5,704 nucleotides of DNA from Gemmatimonadaceae bacterium (GTDB lineage: Bacteria; Gemmatimonadota; Gemmatimonadetes; Gemmatimonadales; Gemmatimonadaceae), in contig JADGQU010000182.1 in NCBI GenBank assembly GCA_017881545.1, positions 1 through 5,704 of the forward strand, given 5' to 3'. The translations under genes and the position numbers were made by a program. Shown here piece after piece: positions 1 through 5,704 of this stretch. The notes under the pieces were generated by a model. It searched no databases and was not told the DNA's origin. It saw only the letters and a list, made by a program, of their open reading frames with translations. The first letter of the stretch is position 1. Every line of letters starts with the position of its first letter.

Positions 1-1502
1 AAGCGGGAGTAATCCATGATCGAGGGCGCGTGTCCCATCCGGTGCACCCATGTGGCGCTGCGCACACTGTCCGCCGGATACGTGGAGCTTCCAATCTGAT
101 CGTGGCGAAGGCCAAGCGTGTGTCCGATCGCGTGCGCGACGACGAACTCGAGCAGCCTCCCCATCAGGGAGTCCGGAAACGGCAGCGTCCGCGCGCGCGG
201 ATCGAGTTGGGAAGCCTGGGTGAAGTACCAATCGCGCTGGAGATTGAGAACGTTGTGGAACATGCGGACCGATCCATTGAGGATCTCGCCCGTTCTCGGG
301 TCGCTTACGTGCGGCCCCTGCGCGTTCTCGATAGTCGATGGGAGCCAGCGAATCACGGTGTGGCGAACGTCTTCCGCAGACCAGTCCGGATCATTCGCCG
401 GCGGATCCATCGCGAGTATCGCGTTCTTGAATCCAGCCGCCTCGAACGCGGGCTGCCAATCCAGGATCGCCTTTCTCACCCACGGCTTCCACTGCTCCGG
501 GGTCGCGGCATCGACGTAGTAGACAATGGGCTTCACCGGCTCCGACAGCGCGGCGCTGGGATCTTTCTTCTCCAGACGGTAGCGGGAGATGTAGGAGCGG
601 TCGGCCGACCTTTGCTCCGACGTACCGAAATCGACCTGCTCGATCGAGAAGTATCCCAGGCGCTCATCCCACCGCCTCGGCACCATCGGCTTCTCGGGAA
701 GGCGAACGAGGCTCCAGTGGGCAAGTACGCTCTGGGCGGGCTGCGGACCGGCTCCCTGACCACCGCCGCCACCACCTCCGCCGGCGCCCGGTGCGGGGCT
801 CGGCGTTCCTGTCTGCGTTGCCTCGACCTCGACGTTGTCGGGGAAGGCGAGCGCGTTCTCGACAAATGAGCGGCGCTCATCGAGGGTTCCGCGGATGGCT
901 GCGAACTCGGGTATGCTCGTGGTATAAAGCCGCGTCACGTCGATGACCGCGGCGCTGTCCGGCCCGTACGTCTCCACGTTGAACACAGCGATCACCGGCG
1001 GATAGCTCGCCGCCTGGACGGCGCGGTAGACGGGATTCGTGCTGTCGGCGACGATCGCGAAGGAGGGAGAGCGGAGGATTACGCGGTTTCCGCTTCGATC
1101 CCATCGCAGCGTGCGCTCAGCGAACTGGTCTCCGCCATAGTTGCCGAACTGGCCGCCCGGCAGACGAGGATTCGCGGCGGACGCCCGGGTGAAGCGTCCG
1201 ACGAGAAGCATGTCCTTATTCAGCTCGTTCCTCGGGATCTCGAAGTACAGCTTTTCGTTCACTCTGTGCACGGCGAACATGCCGCGGCGCGTTTTCGCGT
1301 CGCGCGTGATCACGCGGTTGTAGGGGCGTGGCTGCGCAGGAGCGCCTCCGCCCGCGCGGCCCGAATCGCCGCCTGCTCTGGTGCTATCGCCGGACGGTCC
1401 CTGTCCGTTGCGTTGGGGGGTCGGAACAGTTTTGGGCTCGGGGGCCGTCGAGCACGCGACAGCGACGAGGAGTGCGGAGAGTGCGAGGGGTTTGTTGAAC
1501 AT
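1..1502 (-). CDS. DUF5118/DUF5117/DUF4953 metalloprotease-fold lipoprotein, active-site Glu replaced by Ala (3' end outside window)
   Basis: This frame is open from the ATG at 1502-1500 to the window edge, giving 500 residues without a stop. Residues 1-17 look like a lipoprotein signal (hydrophobic LALSALLVAVA, then Cys17, a slightly atypical lipobox). A Gly/Pro/Ser-rich linker reaches about residue 60. A DUF5118-like start follows (YNRVITRDAKTRRGMFAVHR, 61-80), then a DUF5117-like region interrupted by a Gly8 run (241-248). A DUF4953-like catalytic region begins near 322 (KPIVYYVDAATPEQW). The metzincin-type zinc motif is at 457-468: HAIGHTLGLRHD. His457, His461 and His467 are kept, but family members normally read HE..H, so the general-base Glu is Ala458. 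The Met-turn SIMDYSR (494-500) is intact. From memory the family usually runs to about 800-950 residues, so roughly the last two fifths are missing here. No clear Shine-Dalgarno precedes the start; the signal peptide supports it. Family assignment is firm. Loss of peptidase activity is inferred. Confidence 0.9.
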   Translation of the reverse strand, partial: MFNKPLALSALLVAVACSTAPEPKTVPTPQRNGQGPSGDSTRAGGDSGRAGGGAPAQPRPYNRVITRDAKTRRGMFAVHRVNEKLYFEIPRNELNKDMLLVGRFTRASAANPRLPGGQFGNYGGDQFAERTLRWDRSGNRVILRSPSFAIVADSTNPVYRAVQAASYPPVIAVFNVETYGPDSAAVIDVTRLYTTSIPEFAAIRGTLDERRSFVENALAFPDNVEVEATQTGTPSPAPGAGGGGGGGGQGAGPQPAQSVLAHWSLVRLPEKPMVPRRWDERLGYFSIEQVDFGTSEQRSADRSYISRYRLEKKDPSAALSEPVKPIVYYVDAATPEQWKPWVRKAILDWQPAFEAAGFKNAILAMDPPANDPDWSAEDVRHTVIRWLPSTIENAQGPHVSDPRTGEILNGSVRMFHNVLNLQRDWYFTQASQLDPRARTLPFPDSLMGRLLEFVVAHAIGHTLGLRHDQIGSSTYPADSVRSATWVHRMGHAPSIMDYSR

Positions 1503-1625
1503 GGTCGCGAGTGAGGGCTGGATGGGTGATTGCGACAGACGAGGGGAATCGCCGCCGCAGTGAGCTCGCCTGATGAATGTCTTTCGCGCGGACCCGGCTG
1601 AGTGTTGGCCGACCAATATGCGGGG
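1503..1625. other. Intergenic gap between the M1 peptidase and the DUF5117-family gene
   Basis: This 123-base gap is the largest non-coding stretch in the window. It separates two genes on the same strand and could hold a promoter for the DUF5117-family gene. I could not find a convincing -35/-10 pair, a Shine-Dalgarno, or a hairpin followed by a T-run. The only visible structure is a short imperfect palindrome, TTGGCCGACCAA at 1605-1616, just after the M1 stop codon. Whether the downstream gene has its own promoter or is read through cannot be decided from the sequence. Confidence 0.5.
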
Positions 1626-3548
1626 CTATCGATTCCGCGGCCACCCGTTATTCGAGCGATCCACATCGGGTAGCGCCTGCCGGGGGTCGATCACCGCGCG
1701 CACGATCCGCTTTTTGCCCGGGAAGCTGTAGGTAAATGAAGGGCCGAGGTTCCACATCTCGACAGGCAGTTTTCTGGTATCCGATGTTCCGTCGTCGAAT
1801 GTCACCGTCACCTCGGCGGGCATAATCATCGTGCCGCGACTCGACAGGTGCACGTTCCAGCCTCCATCCGGTTTTGGCCCCACTGAATCCACAGCTTGGT
1901 CGAGACGTGAAGTGGTGAAGATCCACCCGCGCCAGAACCAATCGAGATCCATTCCCGATTCGTCGCGCATCATCCGGAAGAAATCGGCCGGGGCCGGATG
2001 CTTGAATGCCCAGGCCTTGATGTACTCGCGAAAGGCGGCGTCGAAACGGTCCTTCCCGAGCACTTCGTATCTGAGCATTTGCATCATGAGGGCCGGCTTC
2101 TGGTAGCCAACCCAGAACAGATCTCGGACCTGAGTGGGATTGGTGATGAGGGGTTGCTCTTCGCCTGGCTTGGCGTGGTCCGCGTAGAGGTGAAGCGGAT
2201 GCACTTCGATGCTGTCGCCGTACGGCGTACCCTTGAAGTAGGCGGCGGCGTTTCCCAGATCGATGAAAGTGTTGAACCCCTCGTCCATCCATGGATACAG
2301 CCGCTCGTTGGACCCGACGACCATCGGAAACCACTCGTGGCCAAACTCGTGCGCGATCACCCACTGGAGATCCTCGCGCGACGGGCTGTTCGGCGTGAAG
2401 GTCAGCATCGGATACTCCATTCCTTCGATCGGTCCCTCGATTGTGGTGGCGTGCGAGTACGGGTAGCGATACCACTGCTCGCTGTAATACTTGATCGCCT
2501 CCCGGCCAATCCGATTGACTTCCTGCCATCTGGTGGCAGCGGGCCGGTACAAATCCTCGATGAGAATTCCGTCGTAGCCGCTGGCGTCCCACCTGAAGTT
2601 CGGACCAGCGGCGAAGGCGACGTCGCGCACGTTGGTCGCGGTGAAGTGCCAGGTCAGCGTCCCACTGGTGGACGGTCGGGTCTGCGCTACGTTGCCTGCT
2701 TCCCCGGCGGTAATGATTGCGACGGGTGTCTCGGAGCGTCGGGCAGCGGCGAGCCGGGTGCGCTGCGTGGGTGTGAGCACTTGCTCCGGGTTCGCGAGCT
2801 CCCCAGTCGCGGCGACTATGTAGCTCGAGGGAACCGTGAGCGAGACATCGAAGTCCCCGTACTCCAGGTAGAATTCGCCCGCTCCGATGTAGGGCTCGTG
2901 ATTCCAGCCGTGCACGTCGTCGTAGACTGCCAGTCTCGGGTACCACTGCGCGATCTCGTAGAGGGGACCGTCGTGTCCCATGCGTCCACCGCCCTGCGGC
3001 GGAACGTTGAAGTGCCAAACCGCCTCAATGTCGAGCGATCCCCCGGAGACGAGCGGGGATGCCAGATCGACTCTCATCGTCGTTCCGTATACCGTGCGAC
3101 GCGCATCGATGCCGGCGATGCGAAGCGACTCGAGGTGTCCGCCACCGTTGAATCCCTGGCAGGAAAAGTCGAAGGCAGTGCCGAGGAAGACGAGCGGAGG
3201 CTGGTTGAGCTGATTGGTGATGCTGTTGGGTGCGCAGAGATTCTGCTCGACGAAAAACCAGAGGTAGGGCAACGCGTCGGGCGAATGGTTCACGTAGTGG
3301 ATTGTCTCGCGCCCGCGTATTTCGTTTCGTGCGGGATCGAGGGTCGCCGCGATCCGATAGTTGACGCGCTGCTGCCAGTACTTCGCGCCGGGCCGCCCGC
3401 TCGCTGTCCGATATTCGTTGGGGGTTGGAAGCGTGAGAGGGCGGAAGGGCGAGCTGTCGGACACCTGCGCCTGGGAAGACTGCGACTGCGCGCGCGCGGC
3501 CGGCGAAAAAAGCGCGAGGACGACCAGCAGACAATTTCGTGTTCGCAT
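1626..3548 (-). CDS. Secreted M1-family metallopeptidase (aminopeptidase-like)
   Basis: This is a complete 640-residue zinc peptidase of the M1 (gluzincin) family, expected to cleave residues from peptide N-termini outside the cytoplasm. The start at 3548 is chosen because it gives a clean signal peptide: MRTR, a hydrophobic stretch (CLLVVLALFSPA), and an ARA-Q cleavage site near residue 20. The frame stays open upstream to 3746, but that part overlaps the preceding gene. The N-terminal beta-rich domain covers about residues 55-310. GMEYP (376-380) stands where classical aminopeptidases have GAMEN. The zinc site is complete: HEFGH at 400-404 followed 18 residues later by Glu423 in WMDEGF. Tyr482 in VGYQKPALMMQMLR is the likely transition-state tyrosine. 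The protein ends soon after a short beta domain (about 555-625) and lacks the long helical C-terminal domain of PepN-type enzymes. No strong Shine-Dalgarno is seen. It lies 25 bases after the PLP-enzyme gene, so co-transcription is likely. Substrate is unknown. Confidence 0.94.
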   Translation of the reverse strand: MRTRNCLLVVLALFSPAARAQSQSSQAQVSDSSPFRPLTLPTPNEYRTASGRPGAKYWQQRVNYRIAATLDPARNEIRGRETIHYVNHSPDALPYLWFFVEQNLCAPNSITNQLNQPPLVFLGTAFDFSCQGFNGGGHLESLRIAGIDARRTVYGTTMRVDLASPLVSGGSLDIEAVWHFNVPPQGGGRMGHDGPLYEIAQWYPRLAVYDDVHGWNHEPYIGAGEFYLEYGDFDVSLTVPSSYIVAATGELANPEQVLTPTQRTRLAAARRSETPVAIITAGEAGNVAQTRPSTSGTLTWHFTATNVRDVAFAAGPNFRWDASGYDGILIEDLYRPAATRWQEVNRIGREAIKYYSEQWYRYPYSHATTIEGPIEGMEYPMLTFTPNSPSREDLQWVIAHEFGHEWFPMVVGSNERLYPWMDEGFNTFIDLGNAAAYFKGTPYGDSIEVHPLHLYADHAKPGEEQPLITNPTQVRDLFWVGYQKPALMMQMLRYEVLGKDRFDAAFREYIKAWAFKHPAPADFFRMMRDESGMDLDWFWRGWIFTTSRLDQAVDSVGPKPDGGWNVHLSSRGTMIMPAEVTVTFDDGTSDTRKLPVEMWNLGPSFTYSFPGKKRIVRAVIDPRQALPDVDRSNNGWPRNR

Positions 3549-3573
3549 TTGTGCGGAAGGCAAGTGGTGGATT

Positions 3574-4581
3574 CTAACGTACTTTCCCACGTGCAGCGAC
3601 CTTCCAGCTTCCTTCCACTCGGCCGCGGCGGCCGTACCAGATTTCGTCGTGCAGGTTGACAGTCGGGCAGACGTGGCTTGGCACCACCCAGACTTTCTCT
3701 CCGACGTGGGCCGGCCCACGGATCTCCACGTAGCCGTGCTCCTCATTCAGTTTGCGCATCGTCCATTGGCGCCCGACGAAGAGACCGAACGTTCCGGAAC
3801 CGACAGTCTGATCGCTCGAGAACGTTTTTGACCCGGCGTCGATTACGCATTGACCCGGCACCGCGGTGCTCACAACCGTGGTGAGAACTCGGAGCGCGCA
3901 GTCCGCTTCGACGCACGCTTTCGCCTCGATGCTGTTCGCGTCATAGAAGACATAGGTGCCAGGCCGGATCTCGGTTGTCCGCGGAATCAGCGGCGTTTTC
4001 GCGGCACCTGGCGTCGAACCTCCGGAGACAATCTTCGCTTCGAAGCCCGACGCGGAGAGCGCGTCAAGAACGGCGTCGATCTTCCCACAAGCCGCGCGGA
4101 AGCCTGCCTCGTCGAGCCACGACGGCCAATAGAAGATTCCCTGAAAGTCAGAGCATGCCTTCGCGACCTCGACCGCTTGCTCGGGTGACTGCGCACCAGT
4201 GCGGCCAACGCCGACATCGATCTCCACCAGCGTTTCGATCCCCTTGAGGTCACGAGCGATCTCGACCGAATCCACAGCGACTTTCACGCGTCGCGTCTTC
4301 GCGAGCTCTCTCAATCGCGGCAGCTTCGCCTTCACCAGGGGGTAGCCGACAAGCACATCATCACCGGGCAACACCTCCGCCTCGCCCAATTTGGCGACCG
4401 TGATCCCGATTGCGCCTGCGTCGAGCTGCAGCTGGGCAATCTCGGGAATCTTGTGGGTCTTCACGTGAGGCCGGAGATCGACCCCCCACTCACGACATTG
4501 CTCCTGCATCCGAGCGATGTTGTTCTCGAGGACGTCGAGATCGACGTAGAGCGCGGGTGTGTCGAGGTCGAGCGCGTCCAC
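3574..4581 (-). CDS. D-threonine aldolase / D-serine dehydratase-like PLP enzyme
   Basis: This 335-residue protein belongs to the fold-type III PLP family that includes D-threonine aldolase and eukaryotic-type D-serine dehydratase. It has an alanine-racemase-like barrel followed by a beta domain. Landmarks in order are LDTPALYVDLD (5-15), RPHVKTHK (37-44) with Lys41 as the expected PLP lysine, DVGVGRTG (122-129), the phosphate-binding SGGSTP (186-191), RPGTYVFYDAN (206-216), and the metal site HVC (His303, Cys305). An H-x-C pair matches D-serine dehydratase-type enzymes better than the H-x-D of the studied Alcaligenes D-threonine aldolase, so dehydration of a D-hydroxy amino acid is a real possibility. 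The start is the GTG whose G is also the last base of the RidA TAG stop. The frame extends further upstream only by reading the RidA tail out of frame. Adjacency to RidA fits an enzyme that releases an enamine. The exact substrate is not determined. Confidence 0.92.
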   Translation of the reverse strand: MDALDLDTPALYVDLDVLENNIARMQEQCREWGVDLRPHVKTHKIPEIAQLQLDAGAIGITVAKLGEAEVLPGDDVLVGYPLVKAKLPRLRELAKTRRVKVAVDSVEIARDLKGIETLVEIDVGVGRTGAQSPEQAVEVAKACSDFQGIFYWPSWLDEAGFRAACGKIDAVLDALSASGFEAKIVSGGSTPGAAKTPLIPRTTEIRPGTYVFYDANSIEAKACVEADCALRVLTTVVSTAVPGQCVIDAGSKTFSSDQTVGSGTFGLFVGRQWTMRKLNEEHGYVEIRGPAHVGEKVWVVPSHVCPTVNLHDEIWYGRRGRVEGSWKVAARGKVR

Positions 4582-5024
4582 TACCGACCCTTCTTGCGCG
4601 CTTTCTTCTGTGCCTTCTTCCGAGCCTTCTTCTGCGCCTTCTTCCGACCCTTCCTTGCGATGCACTCGATCTCGACGGCGATGCCACCCGGAAGCGCGCC
4701 TGCCTGGATCGTGGTGCGCGCCGGAAACGGCGCCGCGAAGAATGTCGCGTAAACCTCGTTCATCGCGGCGAAATCGTTGATGTCGCGAAGATAAACGTTG
4801 CACTTTAGGACGTCATTGAGTGATGAGCCCGCCGCCTCGAGAATCGCCCGGACGTTCTCAAACGTCCGCTTCGTCTCCGACCGCACGTCCCCAAGCTCCA
4901 GTTTCCCGGTCGCCGGATTGCTGCATCCCTGTCCTGCAAGGAAAATGAAATCTCCCTCGATGACTGCCTGCGAATACGGACCAAGCGGCTTCGGCGCTTT
5001 CTCCGTCATGATGGCCTTTCTCAT
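4581..5024 (-). CDS. RidA-family enamine/imine deaminase with Lys/Arg-rich C-terminal tail
   Basis: This 147-residue RidA (YjgF/YER057c/UK114) family protein is expected to hydrolyse reactive enamine/imine intermediates such as 2-aminoacrylate to keto acids plus ammonia in the cytoplasm. Residues 1-123 are a full RidA domain. GPYSQA is at 15-20. Arg103 in FPAR corresponds to the substrate-carboxylate arginine of E. coli RidA, and Glu120 in VEIECIA to its conserved glutamate. The ATG at 5024 is preferred over Met6 because MRKAIMTEKAPKPLGPY matches the E. coli N-terminus in length and GAGGAG lies just upstream. This ATG overlaps the permease stop as ATGA, implying translational coupling. Most RidA proteins end right after the IEAIA-like strand. 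Here a further 24 residues (124-147) follow, 16 of them Lys or Arg, in an RKKAQKKA-type repeat. The role of that tail is unknown; it may bind nucleic acid or other acidic partners, or be a by-product of repeat expansion. Confidence 0.94.
   Translation of the reverse strand: MRKAIMTEKAPKPLGPYSQAVIEGDFIFLAGQGCSNPATGKLELGDVRSETKRTFENVRAILEAAGSSLNDVLKCNVYLRDINDFAAMNEVYATFFAAPFPARTTIQAGALPGGIAVEIECIARKGRKKAQKKARKKAQKKARKKGR
4588..4595 (-). promoter_or_regulatory. Ribosome-binding site for the PLP-enzyme gene, within the RidA tail
   Basis: On the minus strand AAGAAGGG lies six bases before the GTG start at 4581. It is made by the final Lys-Lys-Gly codons of the RidA tail. Together with the TAGTG stop/start overlap this suggests translation of the PLP enzyme depends on ribosomes finishing RidA. 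Confidence 0.55.
4590..4646 (-). repeat. In-frame 12/24-bp tandem repeat encoding (R/Q)KKA units
   Basis: Nearly five units of four codons encode RKKA-QKKA-RKKA-QKKA-RKK (RidA residues 127-145), a 24-bp period alternating Arg and Gln. The Lys codons are almost all AAG with one AAA. Ala codons vary (GCG, GCT, GCA, GCG) and Arg codons vary (CGG, CGG, CGC). The repeat is therefore no longer perfect at DNA level although the protein pattern is regular. Confidence 0.85.
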
Positions 5025-5704
5025 GGGCTCCTCTTCAGTCGTTTCCAAAGGTGATGAACGGGGAATCCTGCCGCCGCGATACCGAGACCATAAATCGGCG
5101 AAAAGTTGCCCACCTGGATCTCTCCCCACACGATGGCCGACAAACCAACCACGGTGCCAACCACAAAGAAGAGCGGCACCATCGGATACGCAGGCGTTTT
5201 GAACGGTCTGGGCGCCGTTGCCATCTTCCGTCGCAGGACGAACACCGCTCCGACGGCAAAAATCAGCGCGGCCCACTCGACGACCACGAAGTAGGTGGTG
5301 AGCGTATCGAAATCCTTGAGGACGAGGACCATCACGATTGCCACCGCTCCCTGGATCAGGAGCGCCGCCCACGGCGTGGACCAGCGCGGATGAACTTTCC
5401 CGAGAAATGAGAAAGTCAGGCCGTCGCGCGCCATCGCGTAGGCGACGCGCGGCTTTGCGAGGAGGTTGCCGTTGAGTGCGCCAAGCACGCTCGTCATGAT
5501 CGCCAGCAGGATGACGACGCCAGCGGTGGGTCCTGCGATCTGAGTCATGACCGTCCGCGCGATGGCTTCTTTTTGCAGCGCCATGACACTGACCGGCATC
5601 ATGTACAGGTAAGCCAGGTTCGCGCCGATATAAAGCGTGACGATGACCAGCATCCCTACTATGATGATTCGCTTCATCAGTCGCTCGGGTGCCACGACCT
5701 CGCC
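5021..5704 (-). CDS. APC-superfamily amino-acid permease, C-terminal half (5' end outside window)
   Basis: The frame is open at the window edge and the last 227 residues are visible. It begins with GEVVAPERLMKR, the conserved loop after TM6 in APC transporters (typically GE..NPER). Six hydrophobic segments follow, fitting TM7-12: IIIVGMLVIVTLYIGANLAY, AGVVILLAIMTSVLGAL, AALLIQGAVAIVMVLVL, YFVVVEWAALIFAVGAVFVL, VPLFFVVGTVVGLSAIVW and IYGLGIAAAGF. Family signatures between them include AYAMARDGL, FLGKVHPRWSTP and RPFKTPAYPMVP. The protein sits in the inner membrane and most likely imports amino acids by cation symport or exchange; specificity cannot be read from this half. The GTG near 5695 is internal to the loop and is not the start. 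The TGA stop overlaps the RidA ATG by four bases, so the permease is made together with RidA and the PLP enzyme, which suggests its substrate feeds that pathway. Confidence 0.92.
   Translation of the reverse strand, partial: GEVVAPERLMKRIIIVGMLVIVTLYIGANLAYLYMMPVSVMALQKEAIARTVMTQIAGPTAGVVILLAIMTSVLGALNGNLLAKPRVAYAMARDGLTFSFLGKVHPRWSTPWAALLIQGAVAIVMVLVLKDFDTLTTYFVVVEWAALIFAVGAVFVLRRKMATAPRPFKTPAYPMVPLFFVVGTVVGLSAIVWGEIQVGNFSPIYGLGIAAAGFPVHHLWKRLKRSP
5028..5035 (-). promoter_or_regulatory. Ribosome-binding site for the RidA gene
   Basis: On the minus strand AAGAGGAG is followed by CCC and the ATG at 5024. It lies inside the last codons of the permease and supports the first ATG over the Met6 codon at 5009. 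The spacer is short (3 bases after GAGGAG, more if pairing is centred on AAGAGG). Confidence 0.7.

Noticed and set aside
759..782. Run of eight Gly codons in the DUF5117-family gene, considered as a frameshift-prone repeat or assembly fault
   Set aside because: The frame is kept on both sides with conserved family sequence, so it reads as an ordinary flexible linker or loop insertion.
30..869. Plus-strand open frame of 279 codons opposite the DUF5117-family gene
   Set aside because: The translation is Arg-rich and low in recognisable motifs. The minus strand carries unmistakable conserved family sequence through the same stretch.
1605..1616. Imperfect palindrome TTGGCCGACCAA after the M1 stop, considered as terminator or operator
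   Set aside because: Arms of only four perfect pairs with no following T-run; expected by chance in GC-rich DNA.
1998..3659. Long plus-strand open frame (553 codons) opposite the M1 peptidase
   Set aside because: It lies antisense to a gene with clear M1 motifs. Its translation has no recognisable domain, and high-GC coding DNA commonly leaves an open antisense frame.
3549..3746. Upstream extension of the M1 peptidase frame by 66 codons
   Set aside because: It overlaps the conserved C-terminus of the PLP enzyme and would bury the signal peptide inside the protein.
4582..4803. Upstream extension of the PLP-enzyme frame with an acidic EGSEEGAEEG-like repeat
   Set aside because: It is the RidA tail repeat read in another frame and lies fully inside the RidA gene. 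The GTG at 4581 gives the family-typical N-terminus.
1..5704. Search for tRNA, rRNA, CRISPR repeats, insertion-sequence ends or transposase motifs
   Set aside because: None seen; nearly all bases belong to five same-strand genes with short gaps.

Overview
The window is high-GC bacterial DNA. It carries five protein genes, all on the minus strand, so transcription runs from high to low coordinates. The protein families suggest Gemmatimonadota or a related soil lineage. These are a secreted M1 peptidase with a compact catalytic core, a DUF5118/DUF5117/DUF4953 metalloprotease-fold lipoprotein, and a 'D-TA family' PLP enzyme with an HVC metal motif. This placement rests on family resemblance only; no rRNA or marker gene is present.

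In transcription order the genes are as follows. (1) The C-terminal half of an APC-family amino-acid permease (5704-5021, 5' end outside the window). (2) A RidA-family enamine/imine deaminase (5024-4581), overlapping the permease stop by ATGA and carrying an unusual Lys/Arg/Ala tail. (3) A D-threonine aldolase/D-serine dehydratase-like PLP enzyme (4581-3574), whose GTG start shares one base with the RidA stop. (4) A complete exported M1 metallopeptidase (3548-1626), 25 bases downstream. (5) After a 123-base gap, the first 500 residues of a DUF5118/DUF5117/DUF4953 protein (1502-1, 3' end outside the window).

Genes 1-3 form a tightly coupled unit with a plausible shared job. The permease would import an amino acid and the PLP enzyme would split or dehydrate a D-hydroxy amino acid. 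RidA would then hydrolyse the reactive enamine/imine intermediate such reactions release. The M1 peptidase may be on the same transcript and could supply substrate outside the cytoplasm, but that link is only positional.

Two points stand out. The metalloprotease-like protein at the low-coordinate end keeps all three zinc-binding histidines and the Met-turn, but the general-base Glu of HExxH is Ala (HAIGH). It may therefore be a pseudoprotease. The RidA homologue ends in a 24-residue, 16-positive tail encoded by a 12/24-bp repeat, which also supplies the ribosome-binding sequence of the next gene. I see no mobile element, CRISPR array, tRNA or rRNA.
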